Shown here piece after piece: positions 1-10,289 of a stretch of 64,000 bases of DNA. The stretch's first letter is position 1, and every line of letters begins with the position of its first letter. The notes under the pieces were generated by a model. The model saw only the letters and a program-made list of their open reading frames with translations, did not search any database and was not told the DNA's origin. The position numbers were made by a program, and so were the translations under genes. The stretch is from Engraulis encrasicolus (taxonomy: Eukaryota > Chordata > Actinopteri > Clupeiformes > Engraulidae): assembly GCF_034702125.1 (NCBI RefSeq), contig NC_085874.1:1071501-1135500 (forward strand). Direction: 5' to 3'.

Positions 1-290
1 TAGTAACTCCTTAAAATTCCTAGTCCTTGTGTAAATTATGCTCTCTGCATTTTTATCTAATCATTTTAACTTCCGTAGGCCTACATAATATTCATCAGTT
101 GAAATGTTTTGTTTAGCTTACATATAAGGAATGTTCATTAAAATGTGAATTTAAAAAAAAATCACTGTAACTAGTGTTTAAAAATCGGTATGGTGCTCTT
201 AAAATAATTGTTCAAGAAGACGCTTTTGCACACCTCTGTAGGTGGGCAGGTGCATAGGATATTATCCCAGTGGGGTTGTCATTCAAGTGT
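1..290. other. Unassigned AT-rich DNA
   Basis: No coding signal, splice-flanked block or clear repeat structure is visible here. It leads directly into the perfect inverted repeat that begins at 291. Confidence 0.4.
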
Positions 291-411
291 AAAGAAATCC
301 TGCACACTGTCCATTCCACCAACAAACTTTAATACAACATGAAGAAGGTCGGATGACCGAAACAATGTATTAAAGTTTGTTGGTGGAATGGACAGTGTGC
401 AGGATTTCTTT
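291..411. repeat. Perfect 45 bp inverted repeat with 31 bp loop
   Basis: Arms 291-335 and 367-411 are exact reverse complements over 45 bases. The loop, 336-366, contains TGAAGA, then a GGTC/GACC mini-stem, then GAAAC. That order recalls the CUGANGA - stem II - GAAAC core of hammerhead ribozymes carried by Penelope-like retroelements, but the first core base (C3) is A here. The inverted repeat is seen directly; the ribozyme link is inference. Confidence 0.8.
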
Positions 412-443
412 GCTCTTAAAATAATGAATTCATAGACAAAACC

Positions 444-1266
444 TTAGCAGGCGAGGTGAACAAAATTTGGTGCACGGTATGCACGCCCATTTTCTTCCTC
501 TGGGGCTAAGCCCCCCCTGTCCCTCAAACCTAGTGACGGGCCTGGTTGTAAGTACGATTTTAACCAGTTGATCACTATGCCTGTAAAGCCAACCCAGTGT
601 TCCAGTCTATGTAGTAGTATGGCATGATCAACTGTATCGAAAGCGGCACTTAAGTCGAGTAGCACCAAGACGGATGATTTGCCAGCATCAGAATTCAATC
701 TTATGTCATTCATAACTTTAATAAGAGCTGTTTCAGTGCTGTGGTAGGCACGGAAACCTGATTGAAACTTATCAAGGTAGCTATTAGACATTAGAAAGGC
801 AGTTAATTGGTTAAAAAACAATTTTCTCTATTATTTTACCCATGAATGGTAGATTGGATATGGGCCTATAGTTGTTTAGTACCAGTGCATCCAGGTTGTT
901 CTTTTTCAGTAAGGGTTTCACAACTGCTTCTTTCAGACAGCCTGGGAATATGCCTGTTTGTAGTGAGGTGTTGATGATCTGAAGTACATCTGGTGATATT
1001 AGATGTAAGATGGATTTGAAGAAGGTTGTTGGTAGAATATCTAAGTCAGATGTAGAGGAGCTAAGACTTTGTACCGTTCTATTAAGAATGTCCACATCAA
1101 CTAAATGAAAATTTCTCATGAGGTTAAGATTTAACTTCACCGTAGCAAGTTGGTCCGAATCATGGGCCGGTTGCACCTGTGTGAGTATGTTTGTACGTAT
1201 TTTTTCAATCTTTCCTTTGAAAAAGGATGCAAACTCATTGCATACTGAGAGGAACTCAGAGGGCAT
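444..1266 (-). pseudogene. L2/CR1-like LINE reverse transcriptase fragment
   Basis: Two adjoining minus-strand reading frames give one reverse transcriptase broken by a frameshift near 815-825, in a T-rich run. The upstream part (1266-811) contains NNYRPISNLPFMGKIIEKIV, the fingers region that precedes RT motif A. The downstream part holds QSGFRAYHSTETALIKV followed by LLDLSAAFDTVDH, which is RT motif A with its catalytic aspartate. The endonuclease domain and the YxDD box are absent, and homology stops near 545. It is a dead, truncated LINE of the L2/CR1 group common in fish; the exact family is not resolved. Confidence 0.85.
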
Positions 1267-1269
1267 TTG

Positions 1270-1798
1270 ATTTGGGGGCCTTGCTAGCTAAAGACAGTTG
1301 CATGTAATCAGTAATGTAGTTTTTGAGTAACTTGCACAACAATACAGTATATTTAGGGCCTAGGCCATTTTGTGACCTATACTATCTGAAGAATTTTAAA
1401 TGATGATCACAGATTCTTCAAGGAAGACTAGATTCGTTCACAGTGCATTTCTGGTTTTCGAACGAGGCAATTTTGGTTGCAGTTCCACCCTCTTTCAATG
1501 CGGGGTGCTCAATTTTTGGAGACCAGAATGAATGAGATTCAAGAGCTTTTATTGTCATTGACAAATAAATTTGACAACGAAATTGCATTTAATACAGAGT
1601 ACACGTACTCCGGGTCGCAGCGTCTATGTGCGCCGCCACTAAACACAGGTTCAGTACTGTACTCATCAGGTAAGGATGAGGAGAAAAAAAATCCCATGGC
1701 TCCACATTATAAAAGTAACATCAAGACATAGGTTTAAAAAAAACTCATATACTGTAGGCATACAGGAAGCAACATAGACAGACATTCCTTACGAAAAT
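1270..1798. other. Unassigned stretch
   Basis: No convincing gene. An 84-codon plus-strand frame at 1477-1731 has no recognisable domain and no flanking splice structure, so I treat it as chance. Confidence 0.4.
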
Positions 1799-2332
1799 CG
1801 ACCATGGTAAACCATGATTTCGTGGGTTTTTTTTTTAGCATGGTTGGGCACAGTTTTTGGTTTCACTATGGTGAAATTAACCATGGTTTCACTCTAAAAA
1901 CTAACCATGGTTTTACCAAGGTTTGTAATTATTCATTAAATTACACTTAGCTGCCACTTTTTTATCCAACACACCTATTGGTGACAGTCTTTGGAGCAAT
2001 GTGTGGTTAGGTGCCTTGCTCAGTAATGGATGGAGGTGTAAGGAGAGGTAAGGGTGGGATTCGAACCTGCAACTCTGTGATCTTAAGTCCAACTCCCACA
2101 ATTAACCATGGGTTTTTGAACATGGTTTGTGACTATGGTTAAGCCATAGACACAAACCATACTGAAAAAAACATGAGTTACCATGATCCATGGTTAGTCA
2201 GGAACCACGCTTTTCATGGTTACCCCCCAAAAAACATTGATAAGCCATAGCAATTCTATGGTTGGTTCAAAGTACTTAGAGAAACCATGGTTACTATAGT
2301 AAAACCATGATTACTATAGTAAAACCAGAGAG
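1799..2332. repeat. CCATGGTT-rich palindromic repeat element
   Basis: The stretch is dominated by variants of AACCATGGTT spaced every 20-60 bases in both orientations, so it can fold on itself many times. It is split by a SINE-like insert at about 1925-2103. The pattern fits a fold-back or MITE-like DNA element; no transposase is visible. Confidence 0.6.
1925..2103 (-). mobile_element. tRNA-derived SINE, minus strand
   Basis: On the minus strand the word GGTTCGAATCC (a Pol III B-box) is followed by a body ending in GGATAAAAAAGTGGCAGC, like the LINE-derived tails of fish SINEs. The 5' A-box part is not clear, so the copy may be truncated. It sits inside the CCATGGTT repeat. Confidence 0.65.
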
Positions 2333-2619
2333 ATATGGAGCTATTACCCTCAAAGTGCCCTTATCTCAAGATTTTTTTTTCTCTGGTAATTCAAATGTTG
2401 TTTCCGAAAGAGGATGTATAGAAAATACCCTTGGCCATGCATTTTGCTTAAAAAGTTATTTAAAGTGTCGTCATACGTCATACACATAGCAGAATGCTAG
2501 CGCGTTGTGGGCAATAAAAAACTAAAGGTCATGGCTGTGACCCCGGTTCTCTGAGGCAGATGAACGAGACATCTCACTATGGGTTATACCCTCTTGCGTG
2601 ACATTTGCAGAAGCCAGCT

Positions 2620-2835
2620 ATTGCGGCTACCAGATTCAACTATGGTTCAGTGCCGCTGTGGGCTAGGCAGGGGGAACTCAACTTGTCTTACGCGGACTTT
2701 GAATGATGTAATGTCCACACGCTCAACTCCGTTTCTTGAGGTTAATTGCTCACCATATCACTGCAGACTCCAATAGTCTTTGTAGACCCCAATAGTCTTT
2801 CACATGCAAGGTAAAGCAATCTTCCACAGTTCACA
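2620..2835 (+). repeat. 216 bp direct repeat, copy 1
   Basis: Nearly identical to 3298-3513; starts ATTGCGGCTACCAGA and ends CTTCCACAGTTCACA. Only a few substitutions separate the copies. Confidence 0.85.
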
Positions 2836-3246
2836 TGATGAGATGAGATGAGACTGTATGGTTTTTATATTTTGTTCATTTTTGTTTTGCATAAGGTCAT
2901 TTATTGTATTCATTAAACCTTTCAGTTTTTTTCGTTTGTCTTTCCTTTTGAATACCTTCAATGTTGAGTGCTAATGCTTTGACAGTAGGCTTAATTTGTC
3001 TTTTTTCGGAACCTTCATTTTGAACCAAGCTGTCTTCGGGACACTCATTTAACCCAGCAGTACTCATTTTCCATTCAAGTAAATGAGTCCATACATTGAT
3101 TAGCAAAACACCACAAATGAATTCAACCAACATTCATTAAACAGCAGCCATTAATTCCACATAGCAAAACCATAAACACACAGCAGTTCAGCACATCAAT
3201 AATTCAAAGCAACAAGAAATGTTCATAGGGCACCACCATCAAAGTT

Positions 3247-3602
3247 CAGTATGGCGTGGGGTGAGCATGGGGGAAGGCCATCCTTTTGTGTACTTATATT
3301 GCGGCTACCAGATCCAACTATGGTTCAGCGCCGCTGTGGGCTAGGCAGGGGGAACTCAACTTGTCTTACACGGACTTTGAATGATGTAATGTCCACACGC
3401 TCAACTCCGTTTCTTGAGGTTTATTGCTCACCATATCACTGCAGACTCCAATAGTCTTTGTAGAGCCCAATAGTATTTCACATGCAAGGTAAAGCAATCT
3501 TCCACAGTTCACAGAGTTTTAGTTAGTCCATCCAATGTAGTGCGAGTGCAGTGCGGTACGAAAAAGGATAGCCTTCCCCAAGCTCACCCCACGCCAAACT
3601 GA
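3247..3602. mobile_element. Inverted-repeat element carrying direct-repeat copy 2
   Basis: The ends 3247-3293 and 3555-3601 are imperfect reverse complements of about 45 bp (GGCGTGGGGTGAGC on the left, GCTCACCCCACGCC on the right). The interior 3298-3513 duplicates 2620-2835. The arrangement suggests a recombined DIRS terminal region or a small fold-back element. Confidence 0.65.
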
Positions 3603-5340
3603 ACTAGCACGCAGGTGCCAGGTGGGCACTAATTAAAGGCCCTCCAATTACGCACCACACATGCCCACCACACATGTCCACGATAACCAGTAAACAAAAA
3701 ACAAATTAAAGTAAACCAATACCCATAAAGTGTACCATCATGAAAACCAAAAAATATAAAGAAAGTAATTATGGCTCCTACACCAGCTTTCAATCATGCC
3801 GCCAGGCCAATGAGCTGTGCAACTCTGGGGCTCAGGAGTATAAAACCGCCCCCGAGCATGCTCAGAGCTCATCTGAAGACAACCAAACCTCTGAGCCCGT
3901 GGGCAACAGGGGTCATCTGGTGAGATTTCTCGTTCATCTCCCCCAGAGAAGTGGGGTCACAGCCGTAACCTTTAGTTCTCTTTCGACTCACTCGATATCT
4001 CACTGGGTGTATACAATCTTTCCCAAATGCAATGCCAGGATTCAGAACAGGAAAGGGAGCCCCCCCGCTGGAGGCTTCTCCATACCCGCCGAGACCATGC
4101 TTAGAGACAAACTCAGAAGAGGAGGTTGGTTCAGGGGCCTATGCCCTGAGTCCTATGGCTGTGCAGCCTGATCGGCAGTATATCCGAAGGGTGACGGGCA
4201 GCCCAAGGCTCCTCAGACCCTAATACTGCTGCGCTCTTGGGGAGGCCCAGGGCGTGTGGACCGCCTTAGAAGAACGGAAAGGTCCCAAGGGAAAGTTGCA
4301 CACCTGCGTCTGGCAAATGTGGCAGTCCAGTAGCAAGGACCCCATTTCAAAGAGTCAGCCCTCTCAGAAGGGCTGCAGGCCTGCAGGCAGGAGACCAGAA
4401 CCGGTGTACTGTCCCTCTCCAACACAGCCATTAAGTACGGGGCACGTGCCCGAAACTAGCAACGACGCCCCAGCTGAAAAGGCGCCCAAGGCCATCCCAT
4501 TTGGCTGGCCGAACGCTGTTCAGAAGGATGGGGCTCAGAGCTCCAAAGAGGACTCTGTAAGCCCGGCTAATAAGGCCTTAGGCAGTCTCTCAGCTTTGTA
4601 GGGGCCAAACCCACAGCTCCGGGCATGGGTGGAAAATCTTGCCTCTGGCCTGGGAGAGCAGATCCCTCCACAGGGGCAACTCCCAAGGATCCCCAGAGAG
4701 CAGCTTGTGAATCTCTGCCAGCCATGTTCATCCTGGCCACCGGGGAGCCACTAATAGCATGGTCAGATGTTCGGTTCGTACTCTGTCACAATCAGGGCAA
4801 CGGGAGGAAAAGCAGCCCGCGTAAAGCAGCCTGCATGGCCAAGGGTATGCCAACGCATCCACGCCGAGAGCTGTCTCGCAGACCGATCTCAAGAAGAACA
4901 GCTGGCAATGGGCATTTTTTCCTGTGAGGCAAAAAGGTCAATGACAGCCTTGCCGAAACGTTGCCAAATCAAGCCTACCAAATTGGGATTGAGTCTCCAC
5001 TCTCCTGAATGAGATTGGCCTTAAGACAAGTCTGCCCCCACTTTCCGAACCCCAGGCATGTGCGACGCCCTTAGAGAAGGGAAGTGCGGAGCGGACCACA
5101 GAAGCAGCTTCCTGGCCAAGCTGTGAAGCTGCTGGGAGCGCAGGCCCCCTTGCCTGTTGATGTAGGACACCACCGCAGTGTTGTCCGAACAAACCAGGTT
5201 GTGGTGACCTTGCAAGAGAGGTAAGAAATACTCCAGTGCAAGAAACACCATTCAAGGTAGTTAGTGTGGGTAGAGGCAAACTGGTAAGACCAGATTCCTC
5301 TCACACTCCAGCCTTCGAACACCGCTCCCCAGCCTAGCTT

Positions 5341-5963
5341 AGATAGGCCGGGAGCCAGCTACACCCCTCAGGATGTTTTTTGCTATGTTTTTTTCACCAT
5401 GATTTCCTGTTAGCCTATACCCTGGGCCATAGCGAGTTGATAGGGACATCTCCCAACTCGGTCCCGTTTGGTCTCAGGGTCCAAAAAAAACAACTTTTAA
5501 GGATAATCTGCAGGCAAAATGATGTAGTTGTAAATATTAAGGTACTGCAACTGCAACAAATGGTCCTAGAACCCTGTAAATGTACTTGAGTCATCATGAC
5601 ACACAGGGGAACTAACCTGAAAAATGTTTCAGGGCTTGGGGCTTTTCATCTGCCAAATATCATCTTCAACATACCCAAAAAGCCTAAAAAATATTGTCTG
5701 CCTGACAAATTGTCTTCAAATTTGATCATTTTCAACTCTGTTATGATATGCATTAGTCCCTCAGATGTAAATAAAAAAAACTACCCAAGTTCATGAGCTT
5801 CCAAGATGACCTTTCTAGCTAAAGTACAACAGCTGCTATGTCCAAAGTTACTCACTGTAGCCTATCCGAAAATAGTAGCCTACTGGCAGGCATTCAGACA
5901 ATTGCAGGTATTACCATTTCATATGGAATTATGAACACCAATTTCAACTATTGATGTTTATTT
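5341..5963. other. Unassigned stretch
   Basis: No recognisable gene or repeat boundary. Short open frames on both strands at 5380-5597 are mutually antisense and lack known motifs. Confidence 0.35.
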
Positions 5964-7423
5964 TTGCAACAAAAAAACAACAAAGCAAAAGGCATGAACC
6001 ACATGATCAAAGATGCTGAGAATGTGCAGTTTCCTCCTCCAGGTCAATGTGCTCTCATTGTGCAGTACATGCATGATGTACCACAGGCAATGAAGGCAAT
6101 ATCAGAGAGAACATTCACAAGTCTACCTGCATCAGCTGAAACAATATTTAGCACAGACACTAAAGCCGGGCTTACACTGTGCGATTTTTTGCCTGATTTT
6201 GCCACGATTTGTCACTCGCACGACTTCTTGGGAGTCGGGCCGATTTCTTGCTCAATCTTGAGTCTGCATCGTGTAGTGTACATGGGGTAACGACAAGCGA
6301 TTTCACCTCACGATCATGCAATCGTAGGGTCGCAAGAAAATCAAAACTGTTAGAAATCCTGTTCGTCCCTCGTGAGTAAATCACACGGTTAAAGCAGTGC
6401 TACTACTCGATTTGATACAAATTGATAGGGCAGCGCGATTCGCTCAAGCGCGTTCTCATCTCCACCTCAGGTGTGCATGTTCCCTCCTCTGCAGACCCGG
6501 GAAATATGCTTTTCGTGTCGCACAATGGGAGCATGTGAGATGTGAATTTTTAAATCTTTAAATTCCCTCGTGCAGTGTGAGAAGGAGCTTACTTATTGAA
6601 AATATCGCACAGTGTATGCCTGCCATTAGGCTACGTGAACCAAAATCAGCTGAGAGAGATCGCAAAAGGTTGTGGTGAACATTTTATTATAAATGGGCTG
6701 AATGTTCATCTCCCCCCTGATTAGGAGGCCTTTCTCGCAAACGACGAAAACAAGAAGGCACTTGTTTATTTACTACTGGATCACTGGAGCTCCCAAGATG
6801 TGATTAAAAAATGTCCTCCGAAGGCTTGTCATTTTAATGGAGGCGGATCAAGCCTACAGGGTAGAATCTGCTCAAAACATGAAGAAACAGATGTTAGGGT
6901 GATTATTTACATGCAATGCATCCAGACTAAAATGCCTCACATCAAGACCGTTACAGTCAGGGCAAAAGACATTTTCTTCATTCTCCTGTGCCAAGTCCTC
7001 AACTGTCAATATCATTTTTTACATGGGAGATAGACTAATTGACATAAACCTGCTGGCTGAAGATTATTCGCAGGAACACATTGCAACTCCTTTGGCCCAA
7101 AATGCCTTCGCTGGTGCTGACTGCACATCAGCATTCAAAAGCAAAGGAAAGGTGTGACCAATGAAGATATTGAATCAAACGTCAAGTAAAGTCAAATCAA
7201 ACGTCAAGTCTTTGCAGAAGTAGGAAACTCATGGAATCTTGATGAACAGCTCCTGGATGGTGTTGAGGAGTTCACCTGCCGCCTGTATGGTTTTAGTCGC
7301 CGAGGGAAAAGCATTGATTAAGCAAGATAAATTAAACTAAAGAAGATGTCTGGGTCGAACATACAGGTTCGTCAGGGTCTCTCAATTGATCTATCTACTT
7401 TCCCACCGTGCAAGAAGGTCCTC
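5964..7423 (+). pseudogene. Broken copy A of an uncharacterised FEN/PIN-like protein family
   Basis: Pieces in shifting plus-strand frames form one decayed gene. In order they are: a 60-residue N-terminal block at 5964-6160; REPKSAERDRK near 6635-6670, resembling a block in copy C; AFLANDENKKALVYLLLDHW near 6730-6790; EETDVRVIIYMQ near 6880; KDIFFILL near 6965, matching a DTD-type acidic block; GADCTSAFKSKGK near 7115-7155; and DLSTFPPCKKVL near 7385-7423. A MITE-like insert (about 6160-6625) splits it and an L2-like LINE fragment abuts its 3' end. I recall similar multi-copy uncharacterised proteins from fish and invertebrates; the nuclease link rests on the acidic motifs only. Confidence 0.6.
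6160..6625. mobile_element. MITE-like insert within copy A
   Basis: The left end reads GGGCTTACACTGTGCGATTT and the right end ATATCGCACAGTGTATGCC, an imperfect inverted pair. It separates two parts of the broken gene around it, which dates it later than that gene. No coding capacity. Confidence 0.6.
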
Positions 7424-7721
7424 AACGGTTCTTTCCCCAGTGCGGTTCACCCTGTAAACCACTGACTTCAACTACAACTCAAAGACCTGCCACATGCAAA
7501 AGTTCTCAGATGACACCGCCATTGTTGGATGCATTAAAGATGGACAAGAGTGGGAGAACAGGGGCCTGGAGGAGAACTTTGTCAGAGGGTGCAGAATCAA
7601 CCTGCTGCAGCTGAACACCACCAAAACCAAAGAAATGGTGGTTGACTTCAGGCGAAAGCAAAGATTCATAAGGGTTACGTTATGCTGTCCTAAAAAGAAA
7701 AAAGGTATTAACTCTGCATAG
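7424..7721 (+). pseudogene. L2-like LINE reverse transcriptase fragment
   Basis: The plus-strand frame from about 7478 reads CHMQKFSDDTAIVGCIKDGQ and later LQLNTTKTKEMVVDFRRKQ, the palm and thumb of an L2/CR1-group reverse transcriptase. The catalytic box is FSDD. About 80 residues survive before the frame stops at 7721. It begins where copy A ends, so it probably truncated that gene. Confidence 0.85.
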
Positions 7722-8239
7722 CTCAAAATGAATTTAAATGATTTTAAAAGTATTGTTTTAGGTGGATTGTTGACATGTGACTGTTATACTCTATTGGCCC
7801 TATAAGTGTGTTCTTTGCATATGAATCATTTTATATATCTTTATCATAATAACCCATTGTCAAAAGCAATACAGTTACTGCCTTTTTGCTTTTGTAGTGC
7901 AGTGTGGTTCACCCTCATTCATTTATGTCAAGAAATTATTCTTTGTGATGAAATCCTGGCTAAAGATCTATGTGTTAATTAAGCAACTTAATGAAGAACC
8001 TCGCAAATCATGCAACCTGCAAGGTTTATTTTGATGTTGTGTGCATTTTTTCGTCCGGTTGAGATGCCCTTTTCCCAGATTTGGGCAACTGTCTGAAAAT
8101 GTCTCTGCACTTCCCTGTTATTATAGTTTGCTTATCTTCCTCGTAGGGCTTTCAAGATAGAGGCACCGTTCGAAGTACTCTAAAATGACATACCGGTATA
8201 TTGTGTGTCAGTACGTCTTGTCTTTTTTTCGTTATTGTC
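7722..8239. other. Unassigned stretch
   Basis: Nothing gene-like seen; generic AT-rich sequence. Confidence 0.35.
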
Positions 8240-8720
8240 TTTTTGTCCCCATTGAATATAATGGTTATTCATTTCTTATCCTTAGGGAGTCTATGGCAAC
8301 CCATAGAACCATGCATGGGAAAATGCTGGAGATTGGCACACAGATTCAAGACAGTCTCACCATTACCCCCAACAATTTATACAGTAGGTCCCCACCCCCA
8401 ACCCTCTAATGGCACCAGTGGGTCAAATTTGCAGGTAGATTGTAGGAAGATTTCTGCTTACGTCCAATTGTCAAAAAACTATTGCTATCCAAATCCAACT
8501 ACGATGGTTTTCCTGCCATTTGGTATTTTGTGAAAATGCTGCAATGTGGGATGTCTATGGAGCTCGTAGAACCTGAAAATGCTCAAATTTGGCACACACA
8601 TTCTAGAAAGAATCCTGATTACTCACAAAAAATGTGCTCCCCACCCTAGTGTCACCAGCAGATTTGGCCCATAGGGGGCCCTGTCATTAGCAAAAAGGCT
8701 CACACATCGAAGTTGCAGGT
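8240..8720. repeat. Two-unit diverged tandem repeat
   Basis: A unit with GTCTATGG...CATAGAACC...GGCACACA...ATTC at about 8285-8480 recurs in diverged form at 8545-8720, with similar spacing of these words and a CCCCACCC tract in each. Fits the subterminal repeats of a decayed transposon. Confidence 0.5.
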
Positions 8721-8779
8721 ACATGTCTGCTTCTGAAAACTAATTGACTGTCTGCCTGTTGCCTGTTGCTGCCTCTGAC

Positions 8780-9330
8780 TGTCTGACTGACGGTACATAG
8801 GCTACACACCGCGGACGTCCACTGAACGTGTCCGTTATCAGTATGAAACGGTTAGAATACATGTAAACAGATCATGCCTTGCACACAGGAGCGTGGTGTA
8901 AGCACGGTGTAAGCGCGGCGCATGTCCGGCCCGACCGGACATGTAGGTGATGATCCTTGAAAATAGAACTCAGGTCTATTTCCCTGCACGGACGTCCGCG
9001 TTCAATGAGCGGGCTCCATGGAAAATGAATGGCTGTTGCCCGCAGATAGAACATGGACGCTGACTGTGCAGTATGCAAGGCAGCCCACTTGTTCTTGGAC
9101 TTGCGATGCTCCGGGACACGTTAAGCGAATGCGAATATCTCGGTGTGTATGTACCGTGACTGTCTGCCTTAGCGACTTACGGTGCTTACACACTGCAAGC
9201 ACGAGATGTCCACTTAACGTGTTCGGAGGCATCCTGTCCACAACGGTTAGAATACATGAAAACAGATCGTGCCTTGCACACAGGAGCGCGGTGCATGTCC
9301 GCGATGCTCCTTGAAAATAGAACTCGAGAA
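8780..9330. repeat. Duplicated GC-rich repeat unit
   Basis: The run ACGGTTAGAATACATG...AACAGATC.TGCCTTGCACACAGGAGCG occurs at 8848-8892 and again at 9243-9290, each followed by a CATGTCCG-rich segment and CTCCTTGAAAATAGAACTC. Open frames on both strands across this block arise from its base composition. Confidence 0.6.
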
Positions 9331-9636
9331 AAATCAATACAAATGCTTCTCCTCCCTCAATTTTGACCAGCACGACATGAGGTACATTTTTCTTATTTCA
9401 TTTGAAAGAAATATTGTCAGAGATTTAGATTGGCATCGTAAGACCACTTATTTTTGACAAGAAATGTTATTTTAGTTTTTGTGCGAGACTGTGTAATAGA
9501 CTACAACGAGAATCAGTCCTGTTACCACATTGAATGAACGCTTCAAAATGGTACAAAATCCTGTAGCCCAGTGGTACCAAAACTGGGACATGGTTGAGTA
9601 GTCTGGTGGGTGGAACCTCAAGCTAAATATGTAGGG

Positions 9637-10287
9637 CTATGGTTCCCAAACTGGAGGTCGGGACCCCTAAGGGGGCCGCAATGGTACTGCAAGGGGGTCT
9701 CGGACAGAAAGGGCTTTTGCCTGATTATCATCGACTTTCAAATCTCTTCGAGACTTGGCCGGACCTAAAGCATAACAACAAACGTTTCTCAAACGGTATG
9801 GTTGACCCACCTCCCTTGGTTTGTTACAGGTCAGGGCCAGAAAATGCTGTGCCTAAATTCAAACCAAACATTTTCTTATAGAACAGCTCTGCTTAAACCA
9901 CGTCACTGCTATGAACACTCCTCCACCCAGGGCCGTTGGAGCTGCTCAAAGTTGATCGCGTCCAGACAAAGGGGGTGGAGTTCCCGAGTTATCTGGGGCT
10001 CAGAAAGTTCTTGCATTGCTTTTTACCTAACTAGTAGCAACGGCGAATGTGTTGCGTCACTAGGAGGGTGCGGCCTGGCTACATAAAATCTTGAATATAT
10101 GATTTTATAACATTGTTAGTAACAATATTCACTTCAGTGGGTCATAAATGTAATTATCTTTCTGGTATGTTACACTAAATTTTAGCAAAAATGTGGTTTT
10201 GCATTTGCAAGATAAGAGGTGGGGGTTTTGTGAAAATATTCTTAGTTCCAAAAGGGGGTCCCAGCAGGAAAAGTTTGGGAACCACAG
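9637..10287. mobile_element. Non-autonomous hAT-like element (GGTTCCCAAACT ends)
   Basis: The left terminus GGTTCCCAAACTGG is inverted at the right terminus as GTTTGGGAACC, about 650 bp apart. The same termini recur at several other places in the window. No transposase frame. Confidence 0.75.
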
Positions 10288-10289
10288 CT

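Larger units (their letters stand above)
2521..5340 (-). mobile_element. DIRS-like tyrosine-recombinase retrotransposon remnants
   Basis: The best-conserved part is an RNase H-like segment at 5021-5340 (minus), with ALEYFLPLLQGHHNLVCSDN then TAVVSYINRQGGLRSQQLHS, typical of DIRS RT-RNase H proteins. Just downstream on the same strand, in another frame, VIDLFAS can be read near 4945. DIRS elements carry inverted terminal repeats, and 2521-2578 is an imperfect inverted copy of 3920-3976 (both contain a version of GTGACCCC beside ACCTTTAGT). Reading frames are shifted many times and no intact recombinase is visible. The element is broken and rearranged. Confidence 0.75.

Noticed and set aside
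444..1266. Endogenous retrovirus polymerase
   Set aside because: The motif context (FRAYHSTETALIKV, DLSAAFDTVDH) is of non-LTR LINE type.
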